Part shown: positions 19,701-25,795 of the stretch, piece after piece
Layout: the number at the start of each line of letters is the position of its first letter
How positions within the stretch are numbered: position 1 is the stretch's first letter
DNA from: Pedobacter sp. V48
GTDB taxonomy: Bacteria; Bacteroidota; Bacteroidia; Sphingobacteriales; Sphingobacteriaceae
Length of the DNA stretch: 62,610 nt
Reading direction: 5' to 3'
Assembly (NCBI RefSeq): GCF_000523515.1
Contig: NZ_AWRU01000015.1
Location: 52,371-114,980, forward strand
The notes under the pieces: generated by a model
The model's input: only the letters and a program-made list of their open reading frames with translations
Databases searched by the model: none
What the model was told of the DNA's origin: nothing
Position numbers and translations under genes: made by a program

Positions 19701-20735
19701 CAGGTTGATGAACAGGAATCTAACCATATTGGTTCAGGAATAGGTCTGGCATTATCCAAAAGCATCATTGAAGCGCACCACGGTAAAATAGAAATCCTAA
19801 GTAATCCAGCCACCGCTCAAGAACCTGGCTATACATGTTTTATTGTTAAGCTTAGGAAAGGAAATTCGCACTTTAAACCAAATGAGCTTAGTGAAGTTAA
19901 AAGTGCAGACTTCCCTTCCAAACTTTATGTACAACAACCGATTGAAGAGAAAGTAGCTGACCAAAATATCGATTCCAAAGCAGGGGAAACTATTCTGATT
20001 GTAGAAGATAATGCAGAGATTATGCAACTCATAGCTGGTGCCATTGGTAAACAATATCATAAAAGGGAGTCTGTTGATGGGCTTAAGGGATGGGAAACAG
20101 CAATTGAATTACTACCCGATCTTATCATCTGCGATGTAATGATGCCTGTAATGGATGGATTAGCCTTATGCAGCAAGCTAAAAACAGATGAACGTACCAG
20201 CCATATCCCCGTAATTCTGCTTACAGCCAGGTCATCTCACATTCATCAGCTAAGCGGACTAGAAACCGGAGCCGATGCTTATATCACCAAGCCTTTCAGT
20301 ATGGATCTGCTGCTGCTAAACGTGCGCAACTTATTACAATCAAGAGCAACAATGCGCCAAAAATTTATTCAGCAGATAAATCTGCAGCCACAAGACATCA
20401 CTATCAACTCCGTAGATCATGCATTTATGACAAAAATCCTGGGTTATATTGAAAGTCATATGTCTGATGAAAATTTTGGTGTACCCGAACTGGCCCAAAA
20501 AATTGGAATGAGTCAGCCAGTACTTTATAAGAAGATCCGCACAATGACAACGCTTTCGGTAAATGATTTTATCAAAACAATAAGATTAAAAAAGGCCGCT
20601 CAACTGTTAGCAGAGCATAGGTATACCATATCAGAAATTTCTTATTTGGTAGGTTTTAATGATCCAAAATATTTTAGCCGGGAATTTAGAAAGCAATATG
20701 GTCATACACCACGCGAGTACATGAAGAACCTCTGA
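16713..20735 (+). CDS. Hybrid two-component system sensor/regulator (HTCS)
   Basis: A 1340-residue one-protein signalling system. Order: signal peptide; about a dozen Reg_prop beta-propeller repeats (many LWIGT motifs, two seven-bladed domains); Y_Y_Y domain (KLDGYDKDWINSAIPNASYSN region); membrane segment about 782-810; HisKA with the phospho-acceptor in AHEIRTPLTLI (His833); HATPase (VLFNLLSNAFKFS; GSGIGLALSKSIIEAHHG); receiver domain with phospho-acceptor in ICDVMMPVMDG (Asp1141); and an AraC-type HTH to the C-terminus. The periplasmic sensor normally binds an oligosaccharide from its own locus and activates the divergent susC operon. The ATG at 16713 was chosen over an in-frame TTG at 16707 because a -7-like box sits immediately upstream. 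Confidence 0.95.
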   Translation: MKAFCLFFLLLLPFHNYAQKGATFSNLSMENGLSQNSVVSITQDQKHFLWFGTRRGLNRYDGFQFKIYTNNLKDSNSIPHNVIDCLLADSFGQLWIGTINGLSRYDNKNDNFIKVKILNDTINCIYEDPQRNLWVGTYNGLGLLDRKNGKFKIFRFNKLDKNQRINTIYSLFKDHEQNLWVGTGFGLIRMTINDGQPRAILFKNSANNPASISANYITGITSDRANNIWIGTDKGLNLYQTSGTFARYTHSSNNSNTLVHNDIRDIIRNKDGTLWIGTQEGLSILNPKTKIFTNYKHDPDENGSLTQNSLHSIFQDVSNTVWIGSFYGGVDAAFPYSAGFKTYRASGLISSLSSNIISTIVEDSRQNLWIGTEGGGLNHFNRSNNTYTHYKSIPGNNNTLPSNLVKTILRQKNGNLIIGMHEGLISIFNPTTKSFTGQITNVKDTSNNRGSADIMTILEDSNGTVWVGSRDGLNTISFSNDHTLKSPIEKKLLSRYIQTLFEDADKNIWIGTTKGLHLYYPKTGKLAYFTKKEGNADSLQSDYINCIIQTSRGKFCLGTYFGGVSLFDSRTGKFKTYTEKDGLCNNNVLGIIEDKEGNLWISTDNGLSILNPITGKFKNYTKSDGLAGNDFNMRSFFKDHNNEFFFGGYNGLTSFFPNQIEINTHIDPIVFTELKLFNQPVAVNGPDQLLKENINTTKNLRFKHNHNNFSLGFALLNYIRPDKNKYTYKLDGYDKDWINSAIPNASYSNLPSGEYTFTVKGVNNDGTPGHTSASINITILPPLWATWWAYLCYLLLFSIILFLTVRYLFVRALLKRSEDVQKMKLNFFTYIAHEIRTPLTLILAPLEDLAKTSQDNLEISQQVIPIKNNADRLMRLITELMDFRKAETGHLKLHITKGNIVAYANEMFLAFRHNALTRNIQYDFVYQNDQTMLYFDKTQMEKVLFNLLSNAFKFSNNRGKITLSINEYDQFVEIKVVDNGKGIPYESQNKLFSDYFQVDEQESNHIGSGIGLALSKSIIEAHHGKIEILSNPATAQEPGYTCFIVKLRKGNSHFKPNELSEVKSADFPSKLYVQQPIEEKVADQNIDSKAGETILIVEDNAEIMQLIAGAIGKQYHKRESVDGLKGWETAIELLPDLIICDVMMPVMDGLALCSKLKTDERTSHIPVILLTARSSHIHQLSGLETGADAYITKPFSMDLLLLNVRNLLQSRATMRQKFIQQINLQPQDITINSVDHAFMTKILGYIESHMSDENFGVPELAQKIGMSQPVLYKKIRTMTTLSVNDFIKTIRLKKAAQLLAEHRYTISEISYLVGFNDPKYFSREFRKQYGHTPREYMKNL

Positions 20736-20744
20736 TCTCAACAC

Positions 20745-21449
20745 TTATATTTCAATTCCGTTGATATCAGTGGTCAGTATCTCACTCATGTAGTCAAAAA
20801 ATGGGCGCATATTTTTAAAGGTCAGTGTTGCTTCCTCTAAAAACTGCCCATTTAAAACCTCCTCATCCGAAAATCTTCTGATAAGCAAAAACTGTTTGTA
20901 TCGTAATAAATCAATGTTTTCATGATCTGCATTGAAACCCTTAGGCGCAGTTTTCAACTGTTCTCCTTTCAATGTTTCAAAAGTTGAAATAAATGGGCCG
21001 CTCTGTATAATCTCTCTCAATGCTGTGGCATCAAAACCAAGGTGTTCCCTTATTTGTTTTAAATCCTGTGCCGATGGCCCCCAGAATCCGCCTGCAATAA
21101 AACTATTCCCTTTCTCTATATGAAAGTAGTATCCTCCTCTGCGATACTTGGTAGCCCGCCTAAAACTACCACTCCAGTGGGTTTTGTAGGGCGTTTTATC
21201 TTTAGAAAACCGGGTATCCCTATAAATACGGTACACACTTTTTCGTCCGGAAGGAGTTTCTATTACATCATCTACATTTAGGTTCTGCAACAATCCGTCA
21301 GCAAAAGATTCTATAAGCTCTTGCTCTTTTTGAAATTCTTCTTTATGCTCGTTAAACCATTCTCTATTGTTGTTTTGCTTTAATTGGTCTAAAAAATTTA
21401 AGCTAGAACGATGTATTTGAGGTTTTGAATGAAGCTTTGCCATATGCAA
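20745..21449 (-). CDS. DUF2461 domain-containing protein (TIGR02453 family)
   Basis: A 234-residue soluble protein. The family pattern is evident: SLNFLDQLKQNNNREWFNEHKEEF near the N-terminus, then VYRIYRDTRFSKDKTPYKTHW and GGYYFHIEKGNSFIAGGFWGP. DUF2461 proteins are common in Bacteroidota and fungi, and no biochemical activity is established to my knowledge. The translated start has two methionines (MHMAK); the second, six bases in, is equally possible. It converges on the HTCS gene with a nine-base gap and appears to be a single-gene unit. Confidence 0.88.
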   Translation of the reverse strand: MHMAKLHSKPQIHRSSLNFLDQLKQNNNREWFNEHKEEFQKEQELIESFADGLLQNLNVDDVIETPSGRKSVYRIYRDTRFSKDKTPYKTHWSGSFRRATKYRRGGYYFHIEKGNSFIAGGFWGPSAQDLKQIREHLGFDATALREIIQSGPFISTFETLKGEQLKTAPKGFNADHENIDLLRYKQFLLIRRFSDEEVLNGQFLEEATLTFKNMRPFFDYMSEILTTDINGIEI

Positions 21450-21504
21450 AACTAAAAAAAACGATCGCCAAAACGAATGTCAGCTAAGTGCTTTTGTGCA
21501 AATA

Positions 21505-21588
21505 CTAGATACTTAAACTCAGAATAACTGCAAGGCAACTCAGAATAAGGATAATAAAAACAGCTTTAAATAAGATATAAGTACTCAT
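21505..21588 (-). CDS. Possible small hydrophobic membrane peptide (27 aa)
   Basis: The minus-strand frame from the ATG at 21588 encodes MSTYILFKAVFIILILSCLA followed by VILSLSI and a stop: one continuous hydrophobic helix long enough to span the membrane. It lies in the 232-base gap between the DUF2461 and MmcQ-like genes. Small single-span peptides like this are real genes in many bacteria but easily arise by chance in AT-rich DNA. No function can be proposed. Confidence 0.3.
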   Translation of the reverse strand: MSTYILFKAVFIILILSCLAVILSLSI

Positions 21589-21681
21589 GAGACGTAATTT
21601 AAATTCATATTATTTTATTACCCGAAATTAATTCTTCAGCTAAATATGTGCATAGTAAAAATCGACCGAATTTAAATACTT

Positions 21682-22026
21682 CTATTTTTTCTTTTTCGCT
21701 GTAATCGCTTTAAAGCCCGTCTCAAGTACTTCCTTAAGCAACTCCCTACTATAACTGTTAATGTATAGGCATATATAAGGGTAGTCTTTGTAGTGCGGTG
21801 TAATGAAACAGCTTTCCGGATATTCTTCCAGGAACCTTTCTCTGCTTTCAAAATCAGTTCTTACAGCAAGCCATTCACCGTTTTCGTGTAGCCTGCAAAG
21901 CAAGTTCTTCTTAATCTTTATAGAAGGGGTATCATAATGCGATAAGCTATCAGACGCGTCGGGGAATTGCAGTGCAATTTGTCTCACAGGTTCAAAATCA
22001 ACTGGATTGAAATTAATAGCCTTCAT
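21682..22026 (-). CDS. MmcQ/YjbR family protein
   Basis: A 114-residue protein with the CyaY-like YjbR fold pattern: VRQIALQFPDASDSLSHYDTPSIKIKKNLLCRL, then ECYP-like and TPHYKDYPYICLYI segments, ending in a lysine-rich tail (TAKKKK). The family is annotated as double-wing DNA-binding in databases; direct evidence for most members is thin. It is divergent from the alpha/beta hydrolase at 22137, with about 110 bases between the two starts. Confidence 0.83.
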   Translation of the reverse strand: MKAINFNPVDFEPVRQIALQFPDASDSLSHYDTPSIKIKKNLLCRLHENGEWLAVRTDFESRERFLEEYPESCFITPHYKDYPYICLYINSYSRELLKEVLETGFKAITAKKKK

Positions 22027-22136
22027 ACATATAAAGATAGAACATCAAGCACAAACAATAACAGATTGTATAAAAATTGTAACATTTCAATGTTTAGACC
22101 ATCACAGCGTGTCAATACCTTAAATTTATTTTAATA

Positions 22137-22793
22137 ATGACAGAGAAGATATATTTCATCAGTGGTTTGGGGGCCGACAGGCGCGCATTCAAAAAACTTG
22201 TTTTCCCGCCCCGTTTCGAGCTGGTTTATCTGGATTGGATCCCTGCATTAAAAAATGAGTCGCTGGAAGCATACGCGCTCAGATTAGCAGCTAAAATAGA
22301 TAACTCTTCTCCATTTTACTTAGTTGGCCTATCCTTTGGTGGCATGCTCGCTACTGAAATTTCGAAGAAGCTTAAGCCATCGCATACTTTTCTCATTTCC
22401 AGCACACCAATTTTTAAAGAACTGCCATGGTATTATCGGATGGCGGGTAGTTTAAGCTTACAAAAAGCAATCCCTATCAGCCTGTTAAAACGAGGAAACA
22501 ACATTGGTTTGAAATTTCTTGGCGCTAAAACACATGACGAGATTAAACTACTGAAACAACTTGTGACAGATAGTGACCCATTTTTCATGAAATGGGCGCT
22601 AACTTGTATCTTAAACTGGCGGAATAAAGAAAGGCCTGTAAAATTAACCCATATTCACGGCACGGCCGACAGTATATTGCCAATCAGGTATAACAAACCT
22701 GATATACAGATCCAAGGCGGCGGACATTTTATGGTTTATGCCAATGCAGATACCATCTCTAAATTAATACTAAAACAAATTGCAGATTTATAA
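22137..22793 (+). CDS. Small alpha/beta hydrolase
   Basis: A 218-residue cytoplasmic protein with an alpha/beta-hydrolase core and a minimal cap. Seen: an oxyanion-side loop near FISGLGADRRAF, the nucleophile elbow VGLSFGGML (Ser in G-x-S-x-G, about residue 67), an acidic candidate in HIHGTADSILP, and the histidine in GGGHFMVYA near residue 197. All three catalytic-triad elements are thus present. Substrate is unknown. The DinB-like gene starts eight bases downstream, so the two are likely cotranscribed. Confidence 0.85.
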   Translation: MTEKIYFISGLGADRRAFKKLVFPPRFELVYLDWIPALKNESLEAYALRLAAKIDNSSPFYLVGLSFGGMLATEISKKLKPSHTFLISSTPIFKELPWYYRMAGSLSLQKAIPISLLKRGNNIGLKFLGAKTHDEIKLLKQLVTDSDPFFMKWALTCILNWRNKERPVKLTHIHGTADSILPIRYNKPDIQIQGGGHFMVYANADTISKLILKQIADL

Positions 22794-22800
22794 ATATAAT

Positions 22801-23250
22801 ATGTTAAAAGAATCATTAAAAACACTCCTTACAAGAGATTTAAATAAGGTAAAGCTTGAAATCGAGCAATATCAGCATGAAAAAAATATTTGGCGAACCG
22901 AAAATTCAATAAGCAATTCTGCAGGTAATTTATGCTTACACTTAGTTGGGAACCTGAATACCTTTATTGGAGCAGAACTTGGTAAAACCGGATATATCAG
23001 AAATAGAGCACTTGAGTTTTCACTAAAGGATGTTCCAAGAGGTGAATTAATTAAACAAATTGAAGATACCATTAAAGTAGTTATCCACTCCATTGACCAA
23101 TTAACCGAACAGGACCTGGAAAATGAATATCCCGAAGTAAAAGTTTTAGAAAATGACAGGTCAGTAAAATATATGTTGATTTACCTCAGCTCACATTTAG
23201 CTTATCACCTTGGTCAAATCAACTACCATAGACGCCTGTTAGATGTCTAA
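22801..23250 (+). CDS. DinB/DUF1572-like four-helix protein
   Basis: A 149-residue protein read from the ATG at 22801; this start avoids the overlap with the preceding hydrolase produced by an upstream in-frame ATG at 22780. It has the DinB superfamily layout: an N-terminal helix (RDLNKVKLEIEQY), a metal-ligand candidate histidine in LCLHLVGNLNTFIGAELG (about residue 48), and the C-terminal pair in SSHLAYHLGQINYHRRLL. Members form a divalent-metal-binding four-helix bundle and include thiol-dependent transferases. The precise reaction here is unknown. Confidence 0.83.
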   Translation: MLKESLKTLLTRDLNKVKLEIEQYQHEKNIWRTENSISNSAGNLCLHLVGNLNTFIGAELGKTGYIRNRALEFSLKDVPRGELIKQIEDTIKVVIHSIDQLTEQDLENEYPEVKVLENDRSVKYMLIYLSSHLAYHLGQINYHRRLLDV

Positions 23251-23321
23251 TTTACTTTTAAGCTTTCTAATACTGAACAAATTGAATAAACATACCGATT
23301 TGAATAATAGTTAAATTAGTT

Positions 23322-23343
23322 CTAATGCTTTTTAAAGCATCAG
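23322..23343 (+). promoter_or_regulatory. Dyad upstream of the double-glycine peptide gene
   Basis: ATGCTTT TT AAAGCAT (23325-23340) is a perfect 7+2+7 inverted repeat, extended by CT/AG pairs across one mismatch. It lies about 60 bases before the small peptide start at 23399 and could be an operator or an mRNA hairpin. No regulator is linked to it. Confidence 0.3.
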
Positions 23344-23398
23344 GCATACCCTGAAAGGCCTTTAACGAGTAAGGAAATTTATCTTATTGTAAACAAGT

Positions 23399-23605
23399 AT
23401 GAAAAAGTTAGAACTAAACAATTTAGGTGTTCAGGAAATGAACTCGGTTGAAATGACAAAAACTGATGGTGGTGGCATAGTATGGAGCTCTTTAGGTGCT
23501 TTATTAGGTAATGTTACTACTACTGTAAACGCTGTTCTTGGTGATACAACACAATTTTTATCTAAGCAACTGGCAACTGTTTTCAGTTTTATCCGCACTC
23601 TATAG
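23399..23605 (+). CDS. Double-glycine-leader peptide, bacteriocin/pheromone-type precursor
   Basis: A 68-residue protein whose first 26 residues (MKKLELNNLGVQEMNSVEMT, then KTDGGG) match the leader consensus of Bacteroidota class II bacteriocin-like precursors: conserved L and E/M positions followed by a Gly-Gly cleavage site. Such leaders are removed by C39-peptidase ABC transporters during export. The mature part (IVWSSLGALLGNVTTTVNAV onward) is a roughly 42-residue amphipathic, alanine/threonine-rich peptide without cysteines. No transporter, peptidase or immunity gene is adjacent, so it is an orphan. A terminator follows immediately, making it a monocistronic unit. Confidence 0.75.
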   Translation: MKKLELNNLGVQEMNSVEMTKTDGGGIVWSSLGALLGNVTTTVNAVLGDTTQFLSKQLATVFSFIRTL

Positions 23606-23621
23606 GGGAGTTAGATTTGAA

Positions 23622-23667
23622 GGCCGGATGATTGAATGTACCACATTGAATTGTCCGGTCTTTTTTT
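23622..23667 (+). terminator. Rho-independent terminator after the small peptide gene
   Basis: GGCCGGA (23622-23628) pairs with TCCGGTC (23654-23660), including one G-U pair. An inner stem AATGT/ACATT (23635-23639 with 23643-23647) has a three-base loop. A run of seven T follows (23661-23667), the classic intrinsic terminator form. Confidence 0.85.
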
Positions 23668-23742
23668 GTCCATAAAATTCTAAATATTATCGCTAAAGTC
23701 CAGAACTAATTAATTGATTTTAATTATATTAGTAATGCACTT

Positions 23743-24267
23743 ATGAAGACTTTATCATTTCTGATCCTGCTGTTGGTCATTACCGGATGCGACTTTAAAA
23801 ATAAGTCTGCTGATACAGCTTTACAGACGCTAACCCCTATTGAAGGCAGTAAAAACCTATATCTAACCACTAAAGAGTTTACAGGTGTAATCTTTGCTCC
23901 AGATACTTCTGTCAATGCCGATGAGGGCAGTGTCCAGTTTATGCCCACTGCTGAGGATATTGAAAGCGCGGAGCGCATTTTTAAAATGTGCTTAAAAACA
24001 AGTAAAATCGATAAAGATGGTATCATTGTAGATTCTACCAGGATTAGGCCCCCCTCTGAATATTTCAGACAATATCTTGGCTACAAGAATAAAATGGGCG
24101 AAAAGGTTATTCTTTTAAATTGTTTTATTAAAAGCGCTGTCCCTAAAGATGAAACCTGGAAAAAAGAAATCATCGCATTTAAGGATGGTGGAAACAATTA
24201 TTTCAGTGTACATATTAACCTTGCCACAGATGATTGCTTCAGCTTCTTTGTTAACGGAGGTGCCTGA
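23743..24267 (+). CDS. Hypothetical lipoprotein
   Basis: A 174-residue protein with a lipoprotein signal peptide and lipobox VITGC (Cys16), so it is membrane-anchored in the cell envelope. The mature part has no motif I recognise. A two-cysteine pattern (KMCLKTSKI and LLNCFIKSA) and a C-terminal DDCFSFFVNGGA suggest a small secreted beta-rich domain. It sits alone after the peptide terminator and converges on the sigma factor/membrane-protein operon. Confidence 0.75.
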   Translation: MKTLSFLILLLVITGCDFKNKSADTALQTLTPIEGSKNLYLTTKEFTGVIFAPDTSVNADEGSVQFMPTAEDIESAERIFKMCLKTSKIDKDGIIVDSTRIRPPSEYFRQYLGYKNKMGEKVILLNCFIKSAVPKDETWKKEIIAFKDGGNNYFSVHINLATDDCFSFFVNGGA

Positions 24268-24278
24268 TTATACTTTCG

Positions 24279-24647
24279 TCACATTTGCGTGGTCCTCACC
24301 CACTTTTGATCAATATATTCAATTAAAAAGAAGCTTAGCACAATAAAACCCAATATATATCTGCCAAGTTTAATCATAGAAAGCAGGCTTTCAGCCAGTT
24401 GTGGATTAAACAGCGACAATAAAGCAAGCGAAAATGCTACAATACCTAAAATAACCATAAAAACAAGCACATAAGTTTTAATACCAAATGGCTTAACCTT
24501 TTGGGTAAAAACGTTCCTGGTAACCATCGCAGCAAATCCATAAGGCAAGCTGCTTACAGGCTCACTTTTCAGAGCAGTGGTCAATAATTCTTCCAGCTTC
24601 TGATCCCTTTTGTCATCTCTGTTCTCATTCGCTTCCATATCATTCAT
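24279..24647 (-). CDS. Membrane protein downstream of ECF sigma, possible anti-sigma factor
   Basis: A 122-residue protein with a charged cytoplasmic N-terminus (NENRDDKRDQKLEELLTTALKS) and two hydrophobic helices (TYVLVFMVILGIVAFSLALL; GRYILGFIVLSFFLIEYI). It overlaps the end of the ECF sigma gene by eight bases, the usual arrangement for sigma/anti-sigma pairs. It lacks a recognisable zinc-finger anti-sigma motif (HxxxCxxC), so the anti-sigma role is inferred only from coupling and topology. Confidence 0.72.
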   Translation of the reverse strand: MNDMEANENRDDKRDQKLEELLTTALKSEPVSSLPYGFAAMVTRNVFTQKVKPFGIKTYVLVFMVILGIVAFSLALLSLFNPQLAESLLSMIKLGRYILGFIVLSFFLIEYIDQKWVRTTQM

Positions 24648-25200
24648 TTATTAAATAAATTTCCAATTTTTCTTTCAATAATTTCTTTGCTCTGAACAAA
24701 TAATTTTTGATAGTTCCTTCAGGCATTCCTGTGATCTGCTGTATTTCCAGGTAACTAAACTCCTCCAAATGAAACAAGGTAAGTACTGAGCGGTATTGCA
24801 AAGGGAGCTGCAGCAATAAATGCTGCACATAAGCAGCAACATCCTTTTTAATCATAAGTCGCTCTGGTGTTTCCTCGCTAAAGTAATAGTTATCTATTTC
24901 AACATCATCTACCACACTCTTGTTTTGCAGTTCCTGTTTGTATTTCCTCAGGTGGTTAATAGAAGTCAGGTAAGCAATTCGGGCAATCCAGGTGCTCAGT
25001 TTCGATTGAAAGCCAAACTTGTTCAATCCCTGATATACCTTTATAAAAACCTCCTGACAAATATCAGTCGCATCCTCATCGTTTTTAATTAATCTGCTTG
25101 TTACATGAAATACAAGTTTCTCATACTGCTTAACCAGAGCTTCAAATGCTCTTGCATCGCCTCGCAATATTTTGGCAACTAGTTCCTTTTCATTTAACAT
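24640..25200 (-). CDS. ECF-type RNA polymerase sigma factor
   Basis: A 186-residue sigma-70 family protein. Region 2 (GDARAFEALVKQYEKLVFHV through DICQEVFIKVYQGL and the -10-binding LSTWIARIAYLTSINHLRKY) covers about residues 13-90. Region 4 (LQLPLQYRSVLTLFHLEEF, SYLEIQQITGMPEGTIKNYL) covers about 128-180. ECF sigmas direct RNA polymerase to a small stress or envelope regulon. It is divergent from the small membrane protein at 25343 and coupled to a downstream membrane protein that may hold it inactive. Confidence 0.93.
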   Translation of the reverse strand: MLNEKELVAKILRGDARAFEALVKQYEKLVFHVTSRLIKNDEDATDICQEVFIKVYQGLNKFGFQSKLSTWIARIAYLTSINHLRKYKQELQNKSVVDDVEIDNYYFSEETPERLMIKKDVAAYVQHLLLQLPLQYRSVLTLFHLEEFSYLEIQQITGMPEGTIKNYLFRAKKLLKEKLEIYLINE

Positions 25201-25342
25201 CGTATAGTAGACACCAGGATGCGGTGTAATGTTGCAGTTTTCACAAAAAAAATAATAATCTTAAAAAGATGTGTTCTTCTGCAACCTTTTTATTGGCAGG
25301 CGTGTCTACTTGAGCAATAAATCACATTTAAAAACAGACATC

Positions 25343-25687
25343 ATGGACCATATAGAAAGTATAACAATCTCAATATCACTATTCATTATTACAGCAATCA
25401 TTGTAATTGCCATTCTCAACTTCATTTTAAAGAACCGTCTGATCAATTCAGGACTAACAAATCCCGAAATACTAAACTCACTTGGCCAATCATTTAACCA
25501 CAAAGTCGCAGTACTTAAATGGGGACTTATTCTTTTCTTTGGCGGAATAGGTTTAGTGGTTATCAATTACATCCCCGATGCCCAGGTTGATTCGCCCCTG
25601 CCTTACGGAATTGAAATGATCTTTATTGCCGCCGGTTTCCTTTCTTATTACTTCCTGGTAAGGAAATCTGAAAAAGACCAAAGCTAA
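25343..25687 (+). CDS. Small membrane protein, DUF6249-like
   Basis: Read from the ATG at 25343, a 114-residue protein with three hydrophobic segments (ISISLFIITAIIVIAILNFIL; WGLILFFGGIGLVVINYI; IEMIFIAAGFLSYYFLV). The longer upstream frame (to 25271) adds 24 residues with no membrane or family character and was rejected. Similar small membrane proteins sit divergent from or downstream of ECF sigma genes in Bacteroidota, suggesting membership in that regulon. Function unknown. Confidence 0.72.
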   Translation: MDHIESITISISLFIITAIIVIAILNFILKNRLINSGLTNPEILNSLGQSFNHKVAVLKWGLILFFGGIGLVVINYIPDAQVDSPLPYGIEMIFIAAGFLSYYFLVRKSEKDQS

Positions 25688-25795
25688 ACAACCTAGCCCT
25701 AATCTTTAAATTACTGAACACAAAAAAAAGTCTTCAAGGCTAATGGGAAAGCTATGCGCTGTCCAGACCCTAAGGTGCTCCAAAATTCAAAACTC

